Source: JBBITW01 sp037440525
GTDB taxonomy: Bacteria > Desulfobacterota > BSN033 > UBA1163
Length of the DNA stretch: 12,043 nucleotides
Assembly: GCA_037440525.1 (NCBI GenBank)
Contig: JBBITW010000113.1
Span: 1-12,043, forward strand
Direction: 5' to 3'
A program made the position numbers and the translations under genes. Of the stretch, positions 1 to 7,323 are shown piece after piece. Position 1 is the stretch's first letter. Every line of letters starts with the position of its first letter. The notes beneath the pieces were generated by a model. The model searched no databases, had not been told where the DNA came from, and saw nothing but the letters and a program-made list of their open reading frames with translations.

Positions 1-44
1 GATTCTCCGATAGAATCTAATCCGCCTCTGGCGGAAAGGATTTT
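1..44. repeat. Two adjacent short palindromes at the left edge
   Basis: GATTCT (1-6) pairs with AGAATC (12-17) around a 5-nt loop, and TCCGCC (21-26) pairs with GGCGGA (30-35) around a TCT triloop. The second can be extended by AATCC/GGATT flanks with a two-base slip. Neither is followed by a clean T-tract on either strand, so they look like fragments of dispersed palindromic repeats rather than a good intrinsic terminator. The first palindrome may be cut by the window edge. Confidence 0.5.
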
Positions 45-62
45 AGGATTCAAGGATTCAAG
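45..62 (+). repeat. Left inverted repeat of GGATTCAAG type
   Basis: AGGATTCAAGGATTCAAG holds two tandem copies of GGATTCAAG. The last 13 bases (50-62, TCAAGGATTCAAG) recur exactly inverted at 210-222. It bounds the four-helix-bundle gene remnant on its 3' side and forms one arm of a small inverted-repeat-bounded unit of about 190 bp. Confidence 0.6.
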
Positions 63-70
63 TGCTTATT

Positions 71-197
71 TTATTAAGACTTTATTAGTTTCTTAAGAAT
101 TCTTTTAATTTCTCCTATATCTGCATTTTTGTAAATATCTACATATACTTTGATACGATCTTTGCCAAATTTTTAACTCTTTGTAATTCTTAAGCAT
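71..197 (-). pseudogene. Remnant of a four-helix-bundle (S23 / 23S rRNA IVS-type) protein gene
   Basis: On the minus strand an ATG at 197 opens a 30-codon frame beginning MLKNYKELKIWQRSYQ, which matches the hallmark N-terminus of the four-helix-bundle/S23 family (YKELKxWQxSxxL). That frame soon becomes meaningless and stops at 105. From about 139 to the TAA at 74-76 a different frame reads DIYKNADIGEIKRILKKLIK-S, typical of the family's last amphipathic helix (EIxRxLxxLI). Family members are about 115-125 residues, so roughly 80 central codons are missing and the two ends are joined out of frame. No product is expected. Recognition is from memory of the family motif, not from a search. Confidence 0.65.
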
Positions 198-209
198 TTC
201 CCTCGAACC

Positions 210-235
210 CTTGAATCCTTGACCCTTTGAATCCT
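210..235 (-). repeat. Right inverted repeat of GGATTCAAG type
   Basis: Read on the minus strand this is a string of degenerate copies of GGATTCAAG/GGGTCAAG just upstream of the remnant gene's ATG. Positions 210-222 are the exact inverse of 50-62, and 228-235 (TGAATCCT) repeats the motif after a degenerate spacer. With 45-62 it brackets the pseudogene like terminal inverted repeats. Between here and the ligase stop at 288 there is only AT-rich sequence, including a 14-bp AT palindrome at 275-288 that has no GC stem. Confidence 0.55.
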
Positions 236-287
236 CATGATTTTGTAAACTTTTTTGGAGATGATCCTTATTTTATTTAAATTTAAA

Positions 288-1925
288 TCAGACCTCTTCA
301 AGTTTCCTACGTTCATCTGCCCTCATCTCACGCCTGAGGAGTTTACCTACCTTAGATTTGGGTAACATGTCCCGGAATTCAATATATTGAGGAACCTCGT
401 AAGGAGCGAGCCTCTCCCGGCACCAGGCAATGAGCTCATAGGCACTCACTCCCATAACATCTTCCTTCAGAACTACAAAGGCCTTTACCCTCTCACCCAC
501 CTTCTCATCAGGAACTCCTATAACACAGGACGAGGTTACAGCAGGATGTTCCTGCAAGACTGCCTCTATCTTTGAGGCGGCTACTCTATAACCCTTGTGC
601 TTGATTAAATCTGCTGACCTATCTACAAAGAAAAGCCAGCCATCTCTGTCCATACGAATCAGGTCTTTAGTTCTATACCATAGCCGGCCATCAATATTAA
701 CAAAACACGCATCGGTCTCATCAGGCTTATTCCAGTAGCCTCTGACCATATTTTCTGAAGAAACTAATAACTCTCCAGGTTCCCCAAATTCGACCTCCTC
801 AATAGTATCAGGATTCACCAGTTTAACCTTCTGAAAAGAAAGGACCTTACCTACTGTCCCTTCTGGGAATGGCTCAGAAACAGGGGTTATGGAAACACCA
901 CCACCTGTTTCTGTAGTCCCATAAGCCTGATATATTGAGATTCCAAATCTCTTTTTCCATCTCTGGGCTATTTCCAGCGGAAGAACATCTCCAGCAGAAA
1001 AACAGTATCTCAAAGAACCTAAATCGTAATACTCAACTCTATCGTGATCCAGAATCATTCGGTACATGGCAGGGACACCGAATAAAGTTCTCACCTTATA
1101 CCTTTGAATATGGTCAAACATCCCATCAAGATCCATTCGAGGAAGCAAAATTAAATTATCACCATTAAGGAGTGCCCCAAGCCCTAAACCCTGTCCCATG
1201 ATATGATAAAGAGGACCTCCCTGAATTACTATATCATCCCCTATAGGAATTAAAGATTCCCTTGCCTTCCTTGTTTCATTACCAACCTCCATAAAAAGGA
1301 TATTTGATATGGGCACACCTTTAGGAAAACCTGTGGTACCACCAGTATAAAGTATCTCGGCAATTCTTTTCTCATCAGCAATAAATTCAGGCAATTTGGA
1401 AGTTCTGCCTTTTATGAGACTATTAAAGGGAAATACATTTTCTCTTAGAGTGAATTTTCCTTCTGGGATTTTACTAAAAGCCTTTCCAAAGAGCTTCTTC
1501 CACCATGGTAAAAGATCAACAGCATTGGTTACTATTGCGTTTTTTAAATTTGTCTCTAAAAAAACCTGTTCTACATAACCAAAATTGGTATCCATACAGA
1601 ATATTGTCTCGGCTCCACTATCATTAATGATATATTTAAGGTCATTTGGTGGATAAACAGGTGTGATAGGTACTGGTATAGCATTAATTCTTAAAAGGGA
1701 TAACCAGATGATAATCCACTGTGGACAATTGTACATATAGATTATTGCTTTGCTTTCATCCTTCAAACCCAAAAGAGATAGATTAGAGGCAAGTCTTTCA
1801 ACAAGCCCTCTAAGTTGAGAAAATTTATATCTTTTCCCAAGGTAGACCAATGCCTCCTTATCTGGAAATCTCTCAGCTATATTTTCAAAGGCTCCATAAA
1901 TAGAATTAGAAGATAAATTTCTCAA
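288..1925 (-). CDS. AMP-forming acyl-CoA ligase (ANL superfamily)
   Basis: Predicted to adenylate a carboxylic acid with ATP and transfer it to CoA in the cytoplasm, priming an imported acid for catabolism. The 545-residue length is typical. The phosphate-binding loop YTGGTTGFPKG is at 193-203, the YGTTET motif at 335-340, Asp421 (ribose-binding) sits in YRTKD instead of the usual TGD, and Arg436 starts the hinge in VDRSAD. The mobile C-domain carries the catalytic lysine Lys528 in PKSKVGK. The start is a TTG, chosen because GAGGT lies 7 nt upstream and the nearby ATG (1929) hits a stop after one codon. It begins 14 nt after livF and is the last gene of the set. Substrate is not predictable: fatty, alicyclic and aromatic acids are all possible. 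Family call is strong; specificity is unknown. Confidence 0.93.
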   Translation of the reverse strand: MRNLSSNSIYGAFENIAERFPDKEALVYLGKRYKFSQLRGLVERLASNLSLLGLKDESKAIIYMYNCPQWIIIWLSLLRINAIPVPITPVYPPNDLKYIINDSGAETIFCMDTNFGYVEQVFLETNLKNAIVTNAVDLLPWWKKLFGKAFSKIPEGKFTLRENVFPFNSLIKGRTSKLPEFIADEKRIAEILYTGGTTGFPKGVPISNILFMEVGNETRKARESLIPIGDDIVIQGGPLYHIMGQGLGLGALLNGDNLILLPRMDLDGMFDHIQRYKVRTLFGVPAMYRMILDHDRVEYYDLGSLRYCFSAGDVLPLEIAQRWKKRFGISIYQAYGTTETGGGVSITPVSEPFPEGTVGKVLSFQKVKLVNPDTIEEVEFGEPGELLVSSENMVRGYWNKPDETDACFVNIDGRLWYRTKDLIRMDRDGWLFFVDRSADLIKHKGYRVAASKIEAVLQEHPAVTSSCVIGVPDEKVGERVKAFVVLKEDVMGVSAYELIAWCRERLAPYEVPQYIEFRDMLPKSKVGKLLRREMRADERRKLEEV

Positions 1926-1939
1926 ATCATTTACCTCAA

Positions 1940-2683
1940 TTAAACCCCGAAATAGGCAGCTTTTACCTCAGGGTTCTCCATCAATTCCTGGCCTGAACCT
2001 GTGAGAACAAGTATTCCGTTCTCTATGACATAACCGCGGTCAATAATCGGTAATAAAGGCCTTGCATACTGTTCTGTTATCAAAATTGTGACCCCTTCTT
2101 CACGGATATCCCTGACCGCTTTAATCAATTCAAGCTGAAGAGTTGGGCTCAATCCGAGTAATGGTTCATCCATCAATAGCAATTTAGGTCTTGCTACCAA
2201 GGCCATGCCAATAGCCAGCATCTGTTGCTCTCCTCCGCTTAAAAATCCTGCCTTCCTTCTTCTTAAAACTTTTAAGGGTGGAAAGATGTCTAAAACAGAT
2301 TGGATACTTTTCTTAACCTCATTCGCTCTCCATAAATAACCAGCTATTTTCAAGTTTTCCAATACATCACTCTCACGGAAGATAGGGTGTCTCTCCCGGC
2401 ATAAAACAATTCCCTTTTTGACCTTATAACTGGGATCGGTATATAATATCTCCTCTCCCTCAAACCTCATCTCCCCGAGGATGGTGATCCTTTCACCACC
2501 CCTTCTTGCCTCCTTCTTCTTTATCTCAATTAATAAACCAGAAATGGTATTCATTAATGTAGTCTTCCCAGCGCTATTTGAACCGAGAACACCTACAATC
2601 TCCCCTTTAAAAATATTCAGGCTAAGGTTATTTAGAGCCAGGGCATTTTCATAAAAAACCATGATATTCTTAATCTCCAGCAC
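1940..2683 (-). CDS. livF: Branched-chain-amino-acid-type ABC transporter ATP-binding protein LivF
   Basis: Second nucleotide-binding subunit of the importer; it hydrolyses ATP in a heterodimer with LivG under the LivH/LivM membrane pair. In the 247 residues, Walker A GSNSAGKT is at 34-41, the signature LSGGEQQ at 148-154, Walker B LLLMDEP at 168-174, and the switch position reads TEQ (Gln205), as is usual for LivF. The start is GTG directly after the livG TAA, with GAGGTG in the livG 3' end serving as ribosome site, so translation is probably coupled. Unusual: about 12-15 extra, mainly basic residues near 53-68 between Walker A and the Q-loop region, where most LivF proteins have a short turn. 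The substrate need not be an amino acid. Confidence 0.92.
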   Translation of the reverse strand: MLEIKNIMVFYENALALNNLSLNIFKGEIVGVLGSNSAGKTTLMNTISGLLIEIKKKEARRGGERITILGEMRFEGEEILYTDPSYKVKKGIVLCRERHPIFRESDVLENLKIAGYLWRANEVKKSIQSVLDIFPPLKVLRRRKAGFLSGGEQQMLAIGMALVARPKLLLMDEPLLGLSPTLQLELIKAVRDIREEGVTILITEQYARPLLPIIDRGYVIENGILVLTGSGQELMENPEVKAAYFGV

Positions 2684-3436
2684 TTACATCACCTCAGTGC
2701 CCAGATAGGCCTTTTTTACCTCTTCGTTATTCTTTATCTCCTGTGGAGATCCTTCATCGACCTTTCTACCAAAATTTAATACCAGAACCTTATCCACGAT
2801 ACGAAAAAGCTCCCTTAATCTATGCTCTATCATGATTAAGGTCTTTCCCTCTTTCTTAATCTTTTCTATAATAGGAAGTGTACTTGCAACCTCAGATAGG
2901 CTCATGCCTGAGAAGAGTTCGTCAAGGATAATCAAATCAGGTCGAACCGCTAAACATCGGGCCAATTCAAGCCTTTTTAGATAACCATGGGGAAGAACAC
3001 TGGCTACCTTATATGGAACAAATGAGTCCCTTTCAAACCCAACCTCCTCAAGAATGTCAACTGCTACTTCATCCCTCTCTCCATACTTCCCTCCCTTAAG
3101 TTTCTTCACCCTCGGAGAATACAGTGGGACAATTATATTTTTAAAGGCAGGCAGTTTATAAAGAGGCCTTACCATCTGGAATGTCCGGGCAATCCCGAGG
3201 TTAACAATTCTATAAGGCATTAAGCCAGTTATTTCATTTCCTCTAAAAAATACCTTCCCTCCGTCAGGTCTTACAAAACCTGTTATTAAATTTACTAAAG
3301 TTGTTTTCCCAGAACCATTGGGTCCAATAATCCCAAGCACACCCCCCTCTTCGAGATCAAAACTTATATCATCTACAGCTTTAACACCACCAAATCTCTT
3401 GCTAAGATTATTAACGCTTAATATGGGATTACTCAT
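2684..3436 (-). CDS. livG: Branched-chain-amino-acid-type ABC transporter ATP-binding protein LivG
   Basis: First nucleotide-binding subunit of the importer, 250 residues. Walker A GPNGSGKT is at 38-45, the Q-loop glutamine in ARTFQMVR at about 87, the Walker B pair Asp172-Glu173, and the switch His205 in IEHR. Two departures from the family are visible: the signature reads LPHGYLKRLELAR (148-160) where LivG normally has L-S/A-Y-G-Q-Q/R, and Walker B continues DELFSGMS instead of DEPAAGMN. The residues needed for hydrolysis are present, so the protein is expected to be active. Its ATG overlaps the livM TGA by 4 nt (ATGA), a classic coupled junction. Confidence 0.93.
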   Translation of the reverse strand: MSNPILSVNNLSKRFGGVKAVDDISFDLEEGGVLGIIGPNGSGKTTLVNLITGFVRPDGGKVFFRGNEITGLMPYRIVNLGIARTFQMVRPLYKLPAFKNIIVPLYSPRVKKLKGGKYGERDEVAVDILEEVGFERDSFVPYKVASVLPHGYLKRLELARCLAVRPDLIILDELFSGMSLSEVASTLPIIEKIKKEGKTLIMIEHRLRELFRIVDKVLVLNFGRKVDEGSPQEIKNNEEVKKAYLGTEVM

Positions 3437-4455
3437 TTTTTCATCTCAACTGTTACAACCCTCTCAAACTGATGATATTTTCTCTGGATATAATGGAATA
3501 TACCTTCAGGAAGGCCTACAATAAATATAACCAAAATGATACAATAAAATACTACTCTGAGTGTTCCAAAGGCACGAAATATTTCAGACATTGGAACTAA
3601 AATAAAAGACCCCAGTGTAGCCCCGGCAAAGGTACCAACACCTCCGAGAATAGCGGAGGTTAATGGAAGGATGGATAAATCTATAGCAAAAGCCGACATA
3701 CCAACAAATTGGTAATAATGAGACGAAAAAGCGCCAATAAAGCTTCCAGCTAATGCAGAAATAAATACTACCTGTATCTTATACCAGTAAATATTAATTC
3801 CTCCTGCCATAACAGTCCTATCACTATCCCTGATTCCTTGCAGGACTACACCGTAATCAGTATCAATTAATCTTCGGAAACCAAAAAGACATAATATTAA
3901 CCCGATGATAGGAATATAACGTTCTGTCCATATATTAGGTAAAGGGGAGAGGCCAGTAAAACCCTCAGTGCCACCGAGAACTCCAGTTGCCTCAATAATC
4001 CTTGAAAATAGTAAGGGTAATGCAAGTGTAATCATGGCAAAATATATACCTCTGAGCCTAACTATTGGCATAAGTAATAAGGTGCAGAATAATGCCCCTG
4101 ATATACTTGCCATCGGTATAGTAAGAAATGGAGGCCAGCCAAGATTATGGTGAAGAAAGGCAACAAAATAGGCACCCATACCGAAAAATAGGGCCTGTCC
4201 CAGAGAAACCAACCCAACCGAGGCCAGTAGATCCCAGCTCAGTGAGAGTAAAGCAATCATACAGGTTATGACCAGAACCTTTTCCCAGTATATCCCTACA
4301 ACCTTTTCCAAAAAAGGAAAAATGAGAAGGAAAATTATTGGGATAGCTCTCGGTAATAGTAAATAAAAAATTTCTCGATAAGAAGATAAGGCGAAAATAC
4401 CACTGCATCTTGCCTTTATTCCACGGTCAATTCTTTCACGGCGATACTTTACCAT
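3433..4455 (-). CDS. livM: Branched-chain-amino-acid-type ABC transporter permease LivM
   Basis: Integral membrane half of the importer channel, 340 residues from the chosen ATG. That ATG shares one base with the livH TGA (TGATG); a TTG one codon earlier is possible but less likely. A basic, poorly conserved N-terminal tail of about 30 residues precedes the first membrane segment (about 33-50). The LivM hallmark SLGQALFFGMGAY is at about 84-96, the cytoplasmic EAA-type loop with RDSDRTVMAGG at about 209-219, and LGGVGTFAGATLGSF at about 270-284. About nine hydrophobic segments in all. The C-terminus is short and basic. Confidence 0.93.
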   Translation of the reverse strand: MVKYRRERIDRGIKARCSGIFALSSYREIFYLLLPRAIPIIFLLIFPFLEKVVGIYWEKVLVITCMIALLSLSWDLLASVGLVSLGQALFFGMGAYFVAFLHHNLGWPPFLTIPMASISGALFCTLLLMPIVRLRGIYFAMITLALPLLFSRIIEATGVLGGTEGFTGLSPLPNIWTERYIPIIGLILCLFGFRRLIDTDYGVVLQGIRDSDRTVMAGGINIYWYKIQVVFISALAGSFIGAFSSHYYQFVGMSAFAIDLSILPLTSAILGGVGTFAGATLGSFILVPMSEIFRAFGTLRVVFYCIILVIFIVGLPEGIFHYIQRKYHQFERVVTVEMKK

Positions 4456-5324
4456 CAAACTCTCTCTTCCAATTCCTTAAATCTACCAAAAAGACCTGAT
4501 GGCCTTATTGCTAAAACCACAATGATCGCAACAAGATAAACTACCATCATCCAATGGGGGGCTAAAAACGTAGCTGTTAGAACCTGAACATATCCGAGGA
4601 TCAGACTTGCAATCAATGTACCGAGGATACTACCAAGGCCTCCCACAACTGCAACTGCCATGGCAATAAGCAAAACTTCATACCCTACACCTATTGAAAT
4701 TGTCCCTAAAGGCAGGATAGTTATTGCAGCTATTGCAGCCAGGGCTGAGCCAAAGGCTACCCCAAGCATTGCAATCCAATCGGATTTAATCCCGAGAGAC
4801 AAACTCGTATATTCTTCCTGAGCTATTGCCCTGAAGGCTAAACCTATCCTTGTATAATGTGTGAAAAGCCATAGAAGAATAATTAAAACCAATCCTATCC
4901 CAATGATTGAAAGGCGATGATAGTCTATTGTAACACCAGCTATTTCAATGCTACCCTTTATAAAATAAGGAAGGCCATAGTAATGTATAAACCCTTTCCA
5001 GCGAAAAAACTCCAGTATTGCAATTCCTATTGCAAGAGTGGCTATTACCTCGGATAGGACTATCCCCCTCACCCTCAGTAAGACCAACCAATACATCAGT
5101 GCACCGAGTAGTCCTGTTACTGCAACTGATAATAGTATGGCTATAAGATAAGGAAGGCCTAAACCTTTAAATAAAATCCAGGTCAGCAGACCAGCAAATA
5201 AATAAAAACCACCATAAGCAAGATTGGCCACACCACTAATGCCAATAGTGAGGCTAAAACCCAATGCTATAATGGCTAAAATCAGACTGTTTAATCCACC
5301 ATATATTATTATGCTAATTATCAT
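4455..5324 (-). CDS. livH: Branched-chain-amino-acid-type ABC transporter permease LivH
   Basis: Second membrane subunit, 289 residues with about eight hydrophobic segments. The first two surround GVANLAYGGFYLFAG (31-45), the counterpart of the usual G-x-x-N-x-A-H-G-E motif; here His-Gly-Glu has become Tyr-Gly-Gly. The EAA-type loop is AFRAIAQEEYTSLSLGI (163-179), followed by VVGGLGSILGTLIAS (226-240). The gene starts 76 nt after the binding-protein gene, across a strong hairpin. No good Shine-Dalgarno precedes the ATG, which fits low expression relative to the binding protein. The stop overlaps the livM start. Confidence 0.93.
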   Translation of the reverse strand: MIISIIIYGGLNSLILAIIALGFSLTIGISGVANLAYGGFYLFAGLLTWILFKGLGLPYLIAILLSVAVTGLLGALMYWLVLLRVRGIVLSEVIATLAIGIAILEFFRWKGFIHYYGLPYFIKGSIEIAGVTIDYHRLSIIGIGLVLIILLWLFTHYTRIGLAFRAIAQEEYTSLSLGIKSDWIAMLGVAFGSALAAIAAITILPLGTISIGVGYEVLLIAMAVAVVGGLGSILGTLIASLILGYVQVLTATFLAPHWMMVVYLVAIIVVLAIRPSGLFGRFKELEERV

Positions 5325-5342
5325 TAACTGCCAATCTTATAA

Positions 5343-5383
5343 AAGGGAGAACGAGCTCAACAATGACCTAATCGTTCTCCCTT
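5343..5383 (-). terminator. Strong hairpin between binding-protein gene and livH (partial terminator or RNA-stabilising stem)
   Basis: AAGGGAGAACGA at 5343-5354 and TCGTTCTCCCTT at 5372-5383 form a perfect 12-bp stem around a 17-nt loop. Read in the direction of transcription (minus strand), the stem starts 17 nt after the binding-protein stop and runs into TTTTAT, so it has the form of a weak intrinsic terminator. Co-directional livH follows at once, so read-through must occur. Such a site would protect the upstream message and/or lower downstream transcription, giving more binding protein than permease, as known for many importers. Confidence 0.75.
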
Positions 5384-5400
5384 AAGAAATTTCTTCCCCT

Positions 5401-6678
5401 CTATTTCATATAAGGAGGAAGCTTAATCTTCCCTTCGGCTACTGGTGAGGGAAAAACAACAACCCTTTCTCCCTTTACCCATTGGAATGCCACGCCAATT
5501 GCAGACTCCTTAGGATCGAATCCATAAATAACCTGATGATCCTTTCCAAACCTTATCCTTCCAATTGCTCCAGTAATATCAGTTCTTTCCAGTGCCTTAA
5601 CAACTGCCTCACTCTCAAGTGTCCCAGCCCTTTCGATGGCATTAACCAGGACATAGATTGAATCATAGGCAGTTGCAGCACCTGTCTGACTTAACTTTTC
5701 CTGTTCTGTCTTGCCCCATCTCTTTCCGAATCTCTCATAAAATTCAACAGATTTAGGGATTGCCTTTACAGGGATATGACCTGCTGTAAATATTGTATCA
5801 ACCATCCCCTCCACTTCGCCCTCAAATACCTTCCATGCTTCCTGGCGAGCGGCAGGTTCTATACCACCAGCAATAATGGCTGGAATCTTCATTGTCCTTG
5901 CCTGTTTCAGCAAAACAGCCGCTGGAGGCATATCAAATACAGGAACAATCACCTGAGCCCTGGTTTCCTTGACCTTTGTTAAGGAGGCAGAAAATTCAGA
6001 GGCACCTGTAGGGTAGACATCTTTCCCAAGAACCTCCCACCCGGATGCTTTAATCACATTCTCCACACCACCTATTGTTGCCTTGGCCCAAAGTACATCC
6101 TGACAAACTAAATACGCCCTTTTAAATCCAAATTCCTTATTCAAGAATGTCATTACTTCTGATAGAAGCTTCACAATATAAACGGCATCAGGATTGATTC
6201 TAAAAACATATCTATATTTGTCGTAATTCTCGAGGATCTTCTTTTGCAAAATAGGTGTCATGGCAATGGTAACCATATACGGAAGCTTGTATTTATTGAC
6301 AATACCATCCAGAGCCGCAAGCAAAACTTCGGAACGCATGGGCCCTGCTGCAATCGCATGAACCTTCTTCTCGAGTATCAATTTTTCAATAGCCATAAGG
6401 GCATCATGAATTGGAATCCCGGGCTCATGTTCCCGAGTATCAATGGAATAAATTTCAATTGGGCGTTTTACTCCACCAACTGATACTCCACCCCTACCAT
6501 TTATCTCCTCAACTGCCATCTGCACTGCTTTCCATCCAGAAATAGAGGCAGATTCACCCAGTGGAGCAGGCATCCCGAAAATAATAGGCTGAGCTGCTGC
6601 CGTAGAAAAAAAGAAAAGATTAATGAGTAAGAAGATAACTGATAAACACAATAACCATTCATTCTTTATCTTTTTCAT
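5401..6678 (-). CDS. ABC transporter substrate-binding protein, LivJ/LivK-type (periplasmic binding fold type I)
   Basis: Extracytoplasmic receptor that delivers ligand to the LivHM permease. The 425-residue precursor begins with a Sec signal peptide: KK-x-K, a hydrophobic core at about 8-25 and a likely cleavage after STAAA (residue 29). The mature start (PIIFGMPAPLGESASISGWKA) is typical of the family, with AVEEINGRGG (55-64) in the first lobe and YPTGASEFSASLTKVK (222-237) in the second. No lipobox cysteine follows the hydrophobic core, so it is predicted soluble in a periplasm. AGGAGGAG 7 nt upstream supports the ATG. A possible promoter lies in the 110-nt gap upstream. Family members bind amino acids, amides, urea or aromatic and other carboxylates; the ligase next door favours a carboxylic acid. 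Confidence 0.92.
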   Translation of the reverse strand: MKKIKNEWLLCLSVIFLLINLFFFSTAAAQPIIFGMPAPLGESASISGWKAVQMAVEEINGRGGVSVGGVKRPIEIYSIDTREHEPGIPIHDALMAIEKLILEKKVHAIAAGPMRSEVLLAALDGIVNKYKLPYMVTIAMTPILQKKILENYDKYRYVFRINPDAVYIVKLLSEVMTFLNKEFGFKRAYLVCQDVLWAKATIGGVENVIKASGWEVLGKDVYPTGASEFSASLTKVKETRAQVIVPVFDMPPAAVLLKQARTMKIPAIIAGGIEPAARQEAWKVFEGEVEGMVDTIFTAGHIPVKAIPKSVEFYERFGKRWGKTEQEKLSQTGAATAYDSIYVLVNAIERAGTLESEAVVKALERTDITGAIGRIRFGKDHQVIYGFDPKESAIGVAFQWVKGERVVVFPSPVAEGKIKLPPYMK

Positions 6679-6706
6679 ATTTCATCTCCTCCTTCCTAAT
6701 TCTTTG

Positions 6707-6735
6707 TTAATACTGCTTTAAATATGAACTGTCAT
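6707..6735 (-). promoter_or_regulatory. Candidate sigma-70-type promoter for the transporter genes
   Basis: On the minus strand ATGACA (complement of 6730-6735) matches the -35 consensus at 5 of 6 bases. After a 17-nt spacer comes TATTAA (complement of 6707-6712), 4 of 6 for the -10 box. A start near 6700 would leave a short leader with the strong Shine-Dalgarno of the binding-protein gene. The -35 box is formed by the end of a dispersed repeat. It would allow the transporter and ligase to be expressed apart from the redox genes. Visual match only. Confidence 0.35.
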
Positions 6736-6769
6736 TGTGAGGCAATCTCAAAGTAATTAAAGGGATTGC
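6729..6769. repeat. Degenerate TGTCATTGCGA-type dispersed repeat
   Basis: CTGTCATTGTGAGGCAATCTC is a near copy of TTGTCATTGCGAAGCAATCTC at 11992-12012. GCAATCTC (6742-6749) can pair with GGGATTGC (6762-6769), one pair being G-T, around a 12-nt loop. Repeats of this kind are widespread, non-autonomous and scattered between genes in many environmental bacterial genomes. Here it fills the gap between the small hydrolase-like gene and the binding-protein gene. Confidence 0.55.
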
Positions 6770-6788
6770 ATTAGCCTTTGGATAGTAT

Positions 6789-7322
6789 TTAACGTTTTTC
6801 AACTCTGAACTGGCAGTAACCCGAGCTCTCCATACTCATCTCCAGGGAATAATCAGTTTGAAACCCGGAATAAGAGAATATATTATCTATCAATGAAAAA
6901 CATGCCCATTTACATAACATTCTTTTTGCCATTTCCTCTCCATATTCCTTTTTTATAGCTTGATAAATGCTACAGTCATTGATTCTAAATGCAAAGGTAT
7001 TAGAATTATTCATAAGGACCCATAATCTCTTGATTGGTTGGACACTTAAATAGGAAATCTCTATATATCTCTGCGCAATAAATGGAAATCCCATTTCACC
7101 TGTTTTCTCTATGGCCTCTCTCATAATCTCATAAGTCCTATCCACCCTCTTCTCTCCCTCTTCGATGCTCTTTCGGGCGAGGTTTTTCCCATAGTCCCTG
7201 AAAGATGAGGTTATATCCTCCTGGTCTTTCGATCTCAATCCCTTTACAAAAATCACCGGATCGAATTCCTTTGAGATATCTCTCAGCATCTCCTCGTCTA
7301 AATCGAAATTATATCTTTCCAC
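6789..7322 (-). CDS. Small protein resembling the L-2-amino-thiazoline-4-carboxylate hydrolase-like family
   Basis: 177 residues, soluble, no signal peptide. The C-terminal half has the layout I associate with this family: INDC (Cys117) before a helix, Cys137 and Cys141 flanking a helix that leads to Asp146, then GYCQFRV (Cys170) near the end. The N-terminal half is helical and charged with no motif I recognise. Named family members hydrolyse a thiazoline ring in cysteine synthesis from DL-ATC, but many relatives sit in anaerobic catabolic clusters with unproven roles, so the enzyme activity is not asserted. The start is GTG, with AGGAGGT inside the end of the ferredoxin gene 8 nt upstream; the two genes are separated by a single base, which implies coupling to the ferredoxin. 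Confidence 0.6.
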   Translation of the reverse strand: MERYNFDLDEEMLRDISKEFDPVIFVKGLRSKDQEDITSSFRDYGKNLARKSIEEGEKRVDRTYEIMREAIEKTGEMGFPFIAQRYIEISYLSVQPIKRLWVLMNNSNTFAFRINDCSIYQAIKKEYGEEMAKRMLCKWACFSLIDNIFSYSGFQTDYSLEMSMESSGYCQFRVEKR

Positions 7323-7323
7323 C

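Noticed and set aside
21..35. TCCGCC/GGCGGA hairpin as operon terminator
   Set aside because: It is more than 250 nt past the ligase stop, and reading in the transcription direction it is followed by ATTAGATTC, not a T-tract.
45..235. CRISPR array from the GGATTCAAG repeats
   Set aside because: The copies are short, tandem or inverted, have no regular unique spacers, and bracket a gene remnant.
275..288. ATTTAAATTTAAAT palindrome at the end of the ligase gene
   Set aside because: Pure AT palindrome with no GC stem; AT-rich composition explains it better than a terminator or operator.
4145..4408. 87-codon minus-strand open frame inside livM
   Set aside because: Lies wholly within livM in another frame; the livM frame has the family hallmarks.
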